Part shown: piece by piece, positions 1 to 13,100 of the stretch
Layout: each line of letters starts with the position of its first letter
Numbering within the stretch: the first letter of the stretch is position 1
From: Rhipidocladum racemiflorum
Taxonomy: Eukaryota > Streptophyta > Magnoliopsida > Poales > Poaceae
NCBI GenBank assembly: GCA_036346355.1
Contig: CM070569.1
Location: 57,560,561 to 57,624,560, forward strand
Direction: 5' to 3'
DNA length: 64,000 bases
Position numbers and translations under genes: made by a program
The notes under the pieces: model-generated
The model's input: the letters and a program-made list of their open reading frames with translations, nothing else
Database searches by the model: none
What the model was told of the DNA's origin: nothing

Positions 1-1714
1 GTGCCGTCGCTGGTGAAGCGGACAGATGAAGTCGCCCGTCGGTCCGCTTGGTCGCCTCGCTCTCGAGGCCTGTGTGGTTGTCCTCTTCCCGAAGCGTTAA
101 ACCCCGTGCCATGAGCTGGTTTGCTCGGGGTTGTTGTTGTTCCACCGCGGCTACCATGGCTGGCGAGGGTTGCTTTTTCTTCTGCTTCTTGATCTTCTTG
201 TCTACAGACTTCGACCCCTGTTTGCTAGCTGAGGGCTCTAGGCCAGCCGAGGCGGCAGCCTTCCCTTCATCCGGCATTTTCTTCCATTGGGCGGCTTCAT
301 CTGCGTTGGCGTATCGATCGGCCATTCGGAAGAGCTCGTTCGCCGTTAGATCCGGGTGGATCTCCAGGTCTGTGTGAAGCGCCGCGTCCGTACCCGAACT
401 TGAAAGCTCGGCAGCGGCCGTCCGATATGTTCGGGATCGAGTTCCGGACCTGGATGAACCTCACGGGCGAATTGTCGCGAGGTTTCCCGTCCGTCTGTAT
501 CAAAGCGCTCAGTCGCTCCTTTCCCGGCGGATGTAACAGCTCTGGAAATTTGCTTTCGGGCCTTGGCCGAGCCGCCCCCAGGCCGTATGGATCCTTCCTT
601 CGATTGAAAAGCCACGCGTCTGGCGGCTCCGTCGAACCGTCGGCGGGTAATTTGCCATCACCCCTCATCGCCTCGGCGAGGATGGCGGTAGTATATATTG
701 AGAGAAATTCGTCAGGGTTACGGGTCCGTTGAATCTTTCGACGTGGCCGGGCTTGAATCTGTTCGGCCATGCGACGTCCCGGAGGGAGCTCGTGAAGGCT
801 TGGCAACCGAAGCTCGGGATTTCGCGGTAAAACCCTCGGTCACGGCGGCCTTCACGCGGGTCTTCCGCCCAACGCCCCGTGCGCGGGCCGAGTCGGGAGA
901 AGACCTCATGCGACGGTCGTGCCGACGACCGCTTGGTCGTGGAGCGTTCAGAGCGCTAAATGTCTGGCGATTATAGAGGTACCGCTACTGAGGTTGCTCT
1001 GTGGATCGCTCCGGCTTTTCCCGAATCGGGTTAGCGATGCAGTGCGATCTCCGAGCATGGCTCGAGACTCACCTGTGCGAGCGCATGGGGAGCGTTGTGA
1101 TGGTCCCGGAAACACTCGGGCATCCGGTCACGGGAGGATCCGAGACTTTCAGCTCGGCGGCAAGCCTTTCCAAATCTTCGGCTCACGACCACGCCCACGG
1201 CCTCCAAGTCTACTTGCTCGGGAAATCAAGCAGTCACGCCGCGGCCGCCGCCAAGGCTCTAGTTCCGTTCCGGTGAAGCGGCGGTGAGCTTGTGGCACCC
1301 GGAGCGCGATCGGGAGTTCGGTACCCGCGAGAGTCCCTTTCCGTGGAAGCGCACCTCCCCTTTGCCTGGCGGCGAATGCTCGCGAGAGTCTTTCCCAAGG
1401 ACGCCTCCAGGTGGAGTCTGGCCGCCTCGTAGCGGTCGTGCTTGGCAGCGTCCGAGGATCCCTCCGGGCTCGCACGGCTCCGGCCACGTTGACTCGGCGA
1501 GCGGACCCAGCGATGGGGACATCATTGTATCCCCTTGAGATGCGGTCTCTCGGTCGAGCTCTAGATCGTCTGGTATGTCCAGGCCATCGTAGAGCCCGTC
1601 GTAGTCATCCTCGGGGTCCTCGAGGGTAATGTTTGGGGAATGGAGGCCCTGTCCTCGCATTCCCGTGTCCGGGGAAGGGCTCCCAGATTCAGTGTGACCG
1701 ATAGGATCGGTCAC
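1..1714 (-). pseudogene. degenerate gypsy gag
   Basis: Conceptual minus-strand translation gives a start near 1714 (MTDPIGH...), typical of the N terminus of this gag group. A block around 690-730 contains FLSIYTTAILAE, and another around 280-340 contains ELFRMADRYANADEA. Both match the conserved retrotransposon gag core of plant gypsy elements. The pieces lie in different frames with stops between them, so no intact protein can be made. No zinc knuckle is reached before the window edge. Confidence 0.65.
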
Positions 1715-1845
1715 CCCGCCACGTTAATCGACGGCGTAGTACACGTCGTCATCTTCAACGTGGTCAAAAACGCATAAGGTCCCGAGTGTCTCCGAGTTTG
1801 GCATCCTCGAGGATCTTGATGCACTTACGGGAATCAAGGCCGCCG

Positions 1846-1863
1846 TCCCCACGGACGGCGCCA
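1846..1863 (-). other. gypsy primer-binding site
   Basis: On the minus strand this reads TGGCGCCGTCCGTGGGGA, two bases inside the LTR end at 1866. A TGGCGCC start is the usual tRNA-complementary site for first-strand synthesis in this group of plant gypsy elements. Confidence 0.75.
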
Positions 1864-1865
1864 GC

Positions 1866-2715
1866 TGTCGACGATTGGAGAACGGCTCCCGTCGAGCTTA
1901 CTTGTTGAATGGGGGATCAACAGAGCCCCGTCGTACGGATCGAAGAGGTCGTTCGAGCGATGCCAGGTCGGGAGAAGAAGAAAAGGGGGGACACGGTGTT
2001 TATCCTGGTTCGGGCCTCCCTCTGCCGGGATAACAGCCCTACTCCAGTGTATTATGTTCTATCTCTTTTTTCCCTCTCCCCTTACAAATCCTCCGGGGGG
2101 GTTTAAATAATACGACTATAGGTACCAAAAAGGGCAACTACCTCCTGGGATCACGCTACGTATCCATATCCGTGACCCGCTGTCCTTGATTTTCGCGCTA
2201 TTTGAATTTCGGGTATGATCTCCCTTGATCTCCGGCTGATTGGTTGGCTCCTTCCTTCCTCGTAGCGTTCGCTGGGCCCTCCGACCAAACACCCGAGTAG
2301 GTCGTAGATTCTACGAGCATGCTTGCTCGTGGGGGGGGGCGTGTTTGGTACTTCTGCGAGTAAAGGTGCAAACGCGTATGCTCGGAGGAGAAGGAGGGAT
2401 GCTCGTTTCGTTCTCCCGAGCATCTTCTTTTAGTATCGCGAGGTCGGCGGGTTTTAGCTTTTAACGGGGGTACCGTGGTCTTTTGCCAGATAGCCAATCC
2501 CCGACAGATTCAGAGATAGAGACATGGTGTATTGTGTATGGTTAAAGAGAGAGCGTGTAGTCGTTTTCAGAATAATTTGCACTCTGAAAGAAAGTGCATG
2601 ATATAATACAATTCCCATTCCTTCCCTACCTCTTTCAAATTGTTTTACAGACAAAGGATACCAGAATTACATTCGTAATCTCGATTTAGGGACCCCCTGG
2701 TCTTGAACATCGACA
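1866..2715 (-). repeat. 5' LTR of the minus-strand gypsy element
   Basis: On the minus strand it starts TGTCGA (2715-2710) and ends TCGACA (1871-1866). This forms the expected short terminal inverted repeat and gives an 850-bp LTR. An alternative outer end at 2506 (TGTCGGGG on the minus strand) is possible but does not pair with the inner end. The partner LTR is outside the window, so the ends cannot be confirmed by comparison. Confidence 0.6.
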
Positions 2716-2899
2716 CTTATAGCCTATACTTTACGGTGACATATATCTAAATAAAAAACTATTGAATTCCCAATGTAATCGGCCATGATTTTCGAGTGTA
2801 TAGAACTAGCTCGAGATTTGAAACAGGTGAGTAAACTGGTCCAATTCAAATTGAAATTTAAAAAATTTAAAAATTTAGAAAAAAATTATCAAAAGTGTT

Positions 2900-3480
2900 A
2901 ATTTTTTTTGAAATTTTTTGTGTGAGGTCTTGAGACAATGCTAGTGATTTTGTAACATTTTCAGATGATGACCAGACTTGTGTATTTTTTTAAAAAAATT
3001 CTGACAGTGCTACTGTCTTTGTATATGCTCTTCTATTTTTGATTTTTTAGGTGCACTAAATGAAGTCTAATATTTTTGACAATTGCTGTGTGAGGTCCTA
3101 AGGCAATGTTAATGATTTTGTAAAATTTTTAGATGACGATTAGACTTGTGTAATTTGTTAAAATTCTGATAGTGATATTATCTTTGTATATGCTCTTTGT
3201 TTTTGATTTTCTAGGGACATTAAATGAAGTATAATATTTCTAGAAATTTTACTACATGATCATTAGGCACTATTTATGATACCATTAAATTTTCAGAGCA
3301 TGATAAATCTTGTAAATGTTTATAAAAATCATACAGTGTCTTTGTTTGTTTTTATTAATTGTTTTTTTATTTTTCAGAAGAACTAAATGAATTAAAAAAC
3401 TATTAACATTTTTATGTGGTGTTTTATAGATTAATTGGGATTTATCAAGATTTTCTAAATTTTTTCAATTTTATGCAATT
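2900..3480. repeat. AT-rich tandem repeat, about 165-bp unit, 3 to 4 diverged copies
   Basis: The segment starting TGTGAGGTCTTGAGACAATG at 2921 recurs as TGTGAGGTCCTAAGGCAATG at 3089, each followed by a TTTGTATATGCTCTT block and a CTAAATGAAG-like block. A third, more diverged copy starts near 3251 and a fourth partial one near 3413. No coding capacity is seen. Similar wording (GATGATGATCAAGTCT) recurs near 45550. Confidence 0.6.
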
Positions 3481-4166
3481 TTTTTAATTTTCTTTAGTGT
3501 GTCAAAAATAGAATAAAATCAATTGAAAATATATGAAAATGATCAAAAATTGATGAGGAAAATGACGACGCATAGTTTGCCGATATTCAAAGAAAATCGG
3601 TAAAAATCGATCCGTTTTTGATTTTTTTTTGCCTTTTTTAACCACCAGTTTGTAAAAAATTTAACTTCAAAACCGTTGTACTTACTTTCAATGAAAATCA
3701 GTGCCAACCACGTAACGATTTTTGGGGTGCAATTCAGTATTATGAACCGTGATCGGGGCGGAAAAATTGATAAAATGCCATTCTCCGTATGAGCATTAAA
3801 AATCTGGCTCATTTATCGTTGTGACGCGAACCATCTATGTGTATGACGGTGGACCAGAGTGGCATTTTAGCGATGCCACTTGTTGAGACTGGGGCTCCAC
3901 CAGCAGCAACCGGCTCACAACTCGACGCCACCGGCGTATGAACACTTGAACACAAATCGGCCGAGTAGACCACTGACGGGCTGACGGCGACCCCGCCGAC
4001 GATTCCTCGTCTTCCACCTCCTCCCCCCGCACGCCGCCGCCCCTCGCGCTACCTCCCGGGCCCCGCCAGATCGGCTCCCTTCTGGTCGCCCTCCCCTTCT
4101 TCCAAATCCTTCTAGACCTCTCCAGATCCTCCGAGCGCGGGCGCGCGGGAGAGATCTCGGCTAGAA
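3481..4166 (+). promoter_or_regulatory. VPS53 upstream region and 5' leader
   Basis: The first 350 bp are AT-rich and contain an AAAATCGGT-type repeat near 3590-3620. From about 3900 the DNA becomes strongly GC- and pyrimidine-rich up to the VPS53 start at 4167, as expected for a grass promoter and 5' leader. I see no convincing TATA box. The promoter role is inferred from position only. Confidence 0.4.
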
Positions 4167-7100
4167 ATGGACAAGTCCAGCGCCCTCGAGTACATCAACC
4201 AGATGTTCCCCACTGGTACGCGCGCCGACAGAAATGAATCGATTCTTCGCACGCAAACTCGCTCGCGATGTGCTGCCGCAATGCGCTCGTTTAAGCTGCG
4301 CTGTTCCGAGATTTGGTAGTGTTTCTTCGAGGCACTTAGGGTTCCATTTTGCGCTTGGTTTTTTGCGGCTTGCAGAGGCGTCGCTGTCGGGCGTCGAGCC
4401 GCTGATGCAGAAGATACAGAGCGAGATACGCCGGGTGGACGCCAGCATCCTCGCTGCCGTCCGGCAGCAGGTTCGGCCTTGTGGTCTCGTGTTCCGTCTA
4501 CGTGCAATGCTGTGGTTTGCAATGTCTACACTCTTTGCATTAGAACCGCTTAATCTAGCCAAACCGATACTTAGATGAGTATTGTGATGATGCAATAGTA
4601 GCGAATTTACTTTGGATTTACACTTTATGAAAATGTGCTGATGGAGGCTCCAGATTAAGGCATGTTTGTTTTTGCTTTTGATTCTGGATTCTGGCCTCAA
4701 AAGCCGAATAAAAAAGAAACAGCTCGATTCTAGAAGTCGATTCTCACAATACAGCCCACCTATATACACTAGAATCTACAATCCACTCCATATGTGCTTT
4801 TGGATTCTAGCTTTTGAAAAATCAGTTTCTCGACAACCACAATCCATAATTAGCTTTTAGAGAATCCAAAGCAAAAACAAACAGGCCTTAAAATATACTG
4901 AATTGCTTGGTATGTGCTTCTTATTGCTTATGCTTATACTATATCCCATAAGAGGAAAATAATTATATGGCACCATCCCTAGGATGCGAACGCGTGGCAA
5001 ACACAAATCTTTAGTCATCTCACCAGCTATCAGCTTATCTAGAGAAAACAAGGATAGAGAAAACAAGGATATGATATTACCTCTTAGATTGAAGATTTGT
5101 GTTTGCCACGTGTTCGCATCCTAGGGGTGATGCCATATAGTGCTAGGTGGCACCGGTGCCATATAATTATTTCCCCTGATAATGTGAAGCTATTGTTACT
5201 TCACAGAGCAACTCAGGGACCAAGGCTAAGGAAGAACTTGCTGCAGCGACAAATGCTGTTCAGGTAATTGTCTTCTTCGTTTATTGTGCATTTCGCCTAC
5301 ACTTAACTTGCTGGATCAATCGATCAAGCAGCGTGTTTTGCTCTACTGTAGTTGGATTAGCTCCGGGAAGGGGGGAAAGTTGATCAAATACTAGCACAAG
5401 CGCTTGATGGCTTGATTCAAGCTTAACTTTGTTGTCCACTAACAGGAACTAATGCACAAGATACATGAGATAAAAACAAAGGCTGAACACAGCGAAACAA
5501 TGGTTCAAGAAATCTGTCGCGACATAAAAAAGCTGGATTGTGCCAAGAGGCATATAACAATTACAATAACCGCTCTTCACCGTCTTACTATGCTTGGTTA
5601 GTTTCTTTAGTTTACTTTTTTTTTGGAATATGTCCTATTGTGCTTAAAAAGACATGACGAAATAGCAAATATATGTCCACCTAAGCTAAGTCATATTGCT
5701 CCTTGTGTCACGGGCAGTTTCTGCTGTCGAGCAACTTCAGGTCATGGCCTCAAAACGCCAGTATAAAGAAGCAGCTGCACAGCTAGAGGTAAGACAAATA
5801 ATTAGTTGCTACACTTGTAAACCTTCTAGCTTTGATCTCAGTCCTTGCAACACTTTACTGCTTATTGTGACCATTGTGCATGGTTGGCATGCTGCTGTTA
5901 TAATTGTGTATACTGTATACATAATTTCTGGCAAAATTCCTGATTCTTTTCCTATCTTCAGGCAGTAAACCAGTTGTGCAGTCATTTTGAGGCCTATAGG
6001 GATGTGCCAAAGATAACAGAGCTCAGAGAGAAATTCAAGAACATCAAGAAAATCCTCAAATCTCATGTATTTTCCGATTTTTCAAGGTACACAACAAATA
6101 CACTTTTGTTGTTAAGTTTGTCAAAAAGATACAGGTGTAGTTGCCACTGACCTGTTGGTGGCAGTACCAGTTTCTGGCCAATTCTTCAGCAGCAAACCAG
6201 TCAGGTACTGGAAGTGTCTTAAGGACAAGTTGAATCCGTGATTCATCAGGGAACAGGTGGCCTAACATGGGAAGTGTGGCACCTTTCTCATTTGTTTGTC
6301 ATTTTCAGTAGTAAGTGAGGAACCCGGCCAGAATAATTCAAATCCAATGTAATACGGGAACCCTGATAGAAAAAGGTGTAATATCTGCATCCTAAATTGC
6401 TTGATTTACCAAATACTGATTACTGCTATTAACTAACAGTTTGAGCACCCTGAGCGTGTTTCGTGCGGGGACAGTGGAGCTATGCAAAGTTTTACTCCAA
6501 TAAGCAATCGTTCTGTTTTTTTATATATCTGCTACTTCTTACTGTGAAATAGGCCCACAGCCCGCTAATTGTTATACTTTTGCAGCTTAGGAACTGGGAA
6601 GGAAACAGAAGATGCCATTCTATTGCAGCAGCTATCCGATGCTTGCTTAGTGGTTGATGCTTTGGAGCCGTCTGTGAGGGAAGAACTAGTAAAAAATTTT
6701 TGCAGCAAGGAGCTTACCTCTTATAAGCAGATCTTTGAAGGAGCAGGTCAAAACCTTGCATATGCTATTTAGATCGGTTTGCTTTGTCATAGTGTAAATT
6801 TACATAGTCCTTTTTTTTTTTTTTTTGGTACTTCTGAAAAAATGCAGAACTTGCGAAGTTAGACAAGACTGAAAGGAGGTATGCATGGATTAAGCGTCGA
6901 CTACGGTCAAATGAGGATACCTGGAAAATATTTCCACCTTCCTGGCACGTTGACTATCTGTTGTGTATCCAGTTCTGTAAGATTACAAGGTTTGATTTCA
7001 CCCTCTCCAATTTCCAGTTAGTGAGCATCCTCTGACAAATTGAGATTTACATAGAACTAAAGAACCATTTGTCACTTGATTTCTTGTTTGCCGCATTATG

Positions 7101-10100
7101 TTGCTACTCATATTTGTACCAATTGTTTTTTTTAATCTATTTCTGTCCCGTCATAACCATTCAGCTGCAAATTTTTCTGTAACATTAGGAGTTTAAGATC
7201 AATTCTTATCTTCTGCCTCACAAATCAATTTACAGATGATAAAGTACTTATTTTTCAGGGCCCAGCTTGTTGATATCCTTAACAATATCAAAGAAAAGCC
7301 AGATGTTGCAACTTTGTTACTGGTAATTTTCCTTGTTATTTCTTCGAATTATGGATAACAGTTGGAAATGAATATGTGCCCTTTGTCTTACCATGCTATG
7401 CAAATGATTGATAACCTACTTTGTACTGTACTAATTCTTTTAGGTTTTTTGGGTGACTTTTCTAGTGGTTTAATTTTCCTTCAAGGTCTTTTATTAGATC
7501 TTCTATTGGCTTTAAATTAATATAATAAAAGATAAAGAAAACAGGCAAATTTTATGTAGTTAATGATGCTGTAACATCACAAGTCTTGGAGTTCTAGAGA
7601 TTTTTGTGAAATATTTGAATGTCTTAGTTGAATATGTAAGCTGATTCAGTTGCAATATAAAATTCTGTACCAAACATTTTGAGATTCTTGCAATGCAGGC
7701 GTTGCAGAGAACCCTTGAATTTGAAGAAGAATTGGCAGAAAAATTCAGTGGTGGAACTACGACTGCTCGGAATAAAGACTCAGGAAGCGACGATGGAAAT
7801 GAGGGTGCAGAACGCAATAAAATTGTTTCAGACATACGGAAGAAGTACGAGAAGAAACTGGCATTGCCCAGTGATGAAGTTGAACAAGTATTTACTGTTT
7901 AGTCTTAACTTTTCTCTACTTCTACTATATATATTTTTTCCCAACTCTTCTGCAATTCTTTACTGGCAGGACAAAGGCAAGCAGAAAGATTTATCAGTTA
8001 CTGGTGCCGGGGTTAGTAGTCTATCAGCTATTGTGCAGTGCATGTTTATTACTGTTCCTGTAAGTTTTGAATGATGAAATGTGTCATATACTCATATCTC
8101 ATATTTTGCCACTGTGTTATCGCAGTTCAATTTCCATGGAATTATATCATCTTGTTTTGAACCATATATGGCTGTGTACATAGAACTCGAGGAGAAATCT
8201 TTGGTGGAACAATTAGATAAACTTATCCAGGTACACAAATCATACTTATAATTGGAACCTTTAGTGTTCGAGGTCTATTTACCTTGAGCTAGTCAGCTAA
8301 CCCTTTAATTCTGGCAGGATGAAAAATGGGAAACAGAGGAAGGGAGTCAGACAAACATTCTATCAAGCAGCATGCAGGTAATAAGAAATAATACATGGCA
8401 GAAGTTTCCAGGCTTGGTCAAAACCTTGCCAAAATCCTACTATTTGCTGTTGGAATTGGCCAAAAAGTGGTTCTTTTCTGCTTTCTCCTTTCCCCCTTTT
8501 GGGGTTATCTTGGAAGAATTTATTAACCTTGTGTTATATGTAAAGGTATAAACTGCTCAAACTAGGAATAGGTTTTCCAAAGCTGGCCTTCTAGATGTTG
8601 TGTGCAACTAGCTTTTGATGCTCTGCCATGTTTTATCAAACTCTTATGTTAATCTGCTTTACAATTTCCCTTGAGCAGGTGTTCTTGGTAATTAGGAGAA
8701 GCTTAAAGAGGTGCAGTGCATTAACAAAGAACCAAACATTATTCAACTTGTTTCAGGTAGACAGTTTTCTCCTGCGTTTGTTAGTACTTGTCCTTTTTTT
8801 ATGGACAGTTCCATGTTGTTTGGCCCGGCAAATAGTTCCTTTGTGCATGCTGTTTGTGTGGCTGTTTATTTTTTTTGTTCTAATTTCATCTGCTTACTGC
8901 TTAGTGCTTCTTTAGCAGTTTGTTCTGCTATGGCGATAAGGGCTGATTGATTTCATTTCACTATTCCGTATCTTCATTACTACTTGTTTGTTACCTCTGA
9001 TATTGATCTTTATGTGCTGTTCATTTGTTCAATTGGTGAGAGAATGGAGTATAGGAATCATCCATACAGAAGAACAAATTAGAAATGTACATGGACTAAC
9101 CTTGCACACAAGAATCATATGAAATAAAAGTTGCTATCTATATGAATTATCTCTAGACACTATATTAGCAGTTTTGTTGAGTGCTTTGTTTTAAATAGCC
9201 TGATATAGTGTCGCTATAGCCCCAATAATCCAATATAGTGTCTGCTACTCAATGGCTATCTGAAGTACTCTATGATTCTGGCGCTGTAGCGGTTCTCCAC
9301 AGCTTGCTACGGCCCACTACACTCGCTATAGCTTATGGTGTGCAGCAGTGCTTTAGTACAAATACTTTTCAGATTTTCATATGATCCAGTTGTTGCATAT
9401 TCTTGTAATTTTTCATTTTGAATAATTACTCTTAAGATTTGAGATATGCACAGGAACAACCAATCCTAATGCAAGATAAGTTATTTTACTTAAAAGTTGA
9501 TTGATAAAGTACATATTCTACAAACATAGACGAGCATGTTGCAGCCCACTTTATTGCTGCTATCCACTATAAGAACACCTTTCTGAGATTTGATGAACTA
9601 TTTGGGCACATTTTGACTATGGTTGTGTCTGTCAAGATTTTATAATGTTATCAAAGCTGATGAAGTTTGGCCTTTAAATGGGTTCGTTACTGATAAAATA
9701 TATTTCTTAGGTATTTCAAAGAATACTTAAAGCCTATGCAGCAAAGCTATATGCCAGGTTACCAAAAGGTGGTACTGGTATTGTTGCAGCTGCCACTGGT
9801 ACTGATGGGCAAATCAGGGTATGATAGTTATCATTGCATTGTTTCCCCCCTTCTATTTCTTGTTTTCCTCATCTGGTACCATCATCTTATATCCTGTGGC
9901 CATTACTGCAGACCTCTGACAGGGATGAGAAAATGATATGTTACGTTGTTATAACTGCAGAATATTGTCACCAGACGGTAAGTTTATTTTCCCTTCAAGT
10001 AAAACATAACTGGTAGCCTGGCGTAAGGAAACGGAACAAAATTATGGCTTTGTTAATCTCTTGCTGGGAGAGACAGAAACAACATATTCAGACAAATTCT

Positions 10101-13100
10101 AAGCTCATGCATTCAAGTATTAGTGACATTCTGTTCTTCAGTGATGCTTATAGTTTGGTCGTTGAACAAAACATCTTCTTTTCTTTTCGGGGGAAGTTAT
10201 CTATATGCCATTACATTACTACTACACTTGCAAAATGCCCCTGCAAACAAGCCTCTAAGATATGCTACTGCAAACATTGATTAGTTTGCAAAATGCCATA
10301 TTGGCTTTAAAAGAATAATAGGAGTTCAATGTAGCCAAATTGCCCCTTGCATATTTTCAGATTTTTTGCATCTAGTCTTTATTGTCAAATTTGTGTTATT
10401 CGTCCATAGTTCTCCACCATGCATCACTGATATGGAATACCAGTGCGGTGATACGGCATTTCCCAAAAACAAGATATATTGCCTTATATAGGTGATTTTC
10501 TTATATAGGCCTTCCATGTACATGATTACCTTATGTAGGTTTTTCCTTTTGTACCCTCATGTACTCTATATATTCTAGACATTAGCCTTGTATTGAATAC
10601 AACAAGTGCTATTCATAACATGGAATTGGAGCCTATGTTCAAACCCTAGCCTCAATCCTTTTCTGCTACCGCTGCCCCTGGTAGAAGAAATCTACTCTCC
10701 CGGGGGTGGCCACCTAGAGATGATGAGGGCGTGGTCATGTCGTGCTATGTCGATGAATCGTCAACGCCACCATCGATGGCCTCGCGCCGTACCTTGGCAC
10801 GCCTCTCCTCGGTCGCTTGCCGCTCGCCCGGACGTCAGACGCCATGGTCCACCTCCGGCCGAACGTTGCCACCGACGCTTCTTCCCGGCCGACAACGCCC
10901 GCGTGAGGACGTCTCCTTCCCGACCGACTGCCTTCAGCCTCTCGGTGCCGCTCTTGGCCGGCCGCCTCCGACGCTGCTATCCCTGCCTCTCGGTGCGCCC
11001 TGCCGCCTCTTTCGGTGGCCACTCGCCTCCAGGACCTGCGGAGCCTGTGTTGATCACCTGCCGCTGCGGCTGCCCACTTTCATCGACTACCTGCTCTGCC
11101 CTGCCAGCTACCCTCATGTACTCTATATATTCTGGCCATTGGCCTCATGTTGAATACAACAAGTGCTATTCATAACAATATATGGCGACTATATATGTAT
11201 TTTAAAATGAGAAAAATGTAAAGAGGCTACAAGACATTGAGAATGAGATTACCTAAAGCAAAAGGCTAACCTAACTCAAAACTATGAGGTATTGAGATCA
11301 TCAGATGTACTAAAGAACGAGATATCTGTCCACAAGGCAGCAGCATGCTGGAGAAGGAGAAGGTGACCAGCTTGCTATAGCAGGCGGTGGCGGCAGGTTC
11401 TGGGAGGAGGTGACTTCCGACGGGAGCAGGGTGGCAATGTAGCAGGAGGGGGTGGGCCTCGCTACAGAGGGGGGCGGCGACAACAAGAGTAGGGGAATGG
11501 GTCGTCGTCTCATTGGTACGTGGCAGCAGTAGCCGCTGGTCGACATGCGAGAGGGTGGAGGGGGGGTGATGGCGGCATGTGAGTGGAACGAGAGAGAGAT
11601 GAACACAGGTCGGTTGTGGTTTTAGGGTTGGAAAGAGTGGATTTGGACTGGGCTGTTGTTGGGCTTTCAAACGAGACATTTTTGGCCAGGAGTATTGGGG
11701 GTTATTAGAGAAGTATCAGGATTTTTTTTATGAATTTTAAAAGTCGAACCTCCTTTCCTGATCCCATATCTCGAATGATCGCGACATATTGGGTACGTAT
11801 CACGTACGTATCACGTACTAGTTTGGCATTTTTTGGGAAGGATCGGTGATTCATATGTTCTCCATGGGTCCCACTTGGCACTTTCCCAGTCCCTCATTAG
11901 AAGACCTCACCCATCGTGCCATTTCACATCGGAAGGCTAGCTTTGGAAGTGTGTGCCTGTGTGGCCTTGGAAATGGTCATAACAATAGTTTCTGGTTGGA
12001 GATCCCAATAAATCCTGAAGTTTCTTGGTTAAAAGCTGGGAAATTCACGTTCTTATTGCAGTTGATCCAAGAACAGTCTCGTGTATGGTGTCTTGTCATC
12101 ATTGTCCACCAAGGCACCAAGGCTGCCTTCATGATGCGTTCAGCATGCTGAGAAGAGTTGCTGCTAGAAGCTCTCCACAGATTGGGCCTTGTATTATATC
12201 TACTACTCAGAGGGGAGAGGAAAACACAGGGCGGAAGGGAAAAGGGAGAGGGGAAATTTAGACTTGACAAAACTGTCGTAGATTGCCAGCTATCCGATGT
12301 TTGCAGTGGAATTTTGCAAACCTAACACTTTCAGAGTGGCATATAGCTAATTTTTCCTTTGTGTGAGCATGTTTGCATCTGTGATTGAGATTTTCTTAAG
12401 CTCTTTTTTGTGCTTCTCAACTTTCTCTGTATAAATCTGACAGTCTGGTGAGCTAGCTGAGAATGTTGCTAAGATGATTAACTCTCAGTTTGCTGACAAG
12501 GTGGACATGTCTGAAGTTCAGGTGACTAATCATCATCTTTTTTTTCTTCTTTTGTTTTTCCTACCTGATGTGAATATTGTAGCCATTAGATTGCTATGTT
12601 ATTTCTTTGATGTTACTGTTAAAGTTCTAGAAAATGCTCAATAATTAAATATTCGCAGGATGAATTCTCAGCTGTGATCACAAAAGCATTGATGACACTT
12701 GTGCATGGCGTCGAAACCAAATTTGATGCTGAAATGGTTGCAATGACTCGTGTACCATGGGCCACCCTTGAAAGCGTTGGTGACCAATCAGAGTAGGATT
12801 TTATTAAATCCCGTTTATTGTACATCCCTACTGATATTTCATTTTGTGTGAAAGGTCTTATTCCATATTTGAAACTAGTATGGAATAACAAATTATTCAC
12901 TTTACAAGAGTCCAAGTCCCACAGTCTAGATTTGATGGGCAAGTTTAAAATATGGGAGTTTGTAACATAACACAGCAATGATGTCACATATTTTACAGCT
13001 AATGTAGTTATTCAACTGGAAAGAAGAGGATGTATGATTCTATATGAACTGCTAATTGGGATCTATCTTATCAGAAGATGCATCTCATAGCCTGTAAATA

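Larger units (their letters stand above)
1..2715 (-). mobile_element. Ty3/gypsy LTR retrotransposon, 5' part, minus strand, runs off the window
   Basis: Read on the minus strand the order is LTR (2715 to 1866), primer-binding site (1863 to 1846), leader, then gag from about 1714 down to position 1. Pol and the 3' LTR would lie to the left of the window. The gag frame is broken in several places, so this is a dead copy. GC content is far above the AT-rich DNA that follows, and the change falls at the LTR outer edge near 2715. Confidence 0.8.

Noticed and set aside
10606..11175. 189-codon open frame on the + strand
   Set aside because: It lies in the GC-rich interior of a retroelement remnant inside a VPS53 intron; the other strand is also open and no family matches.
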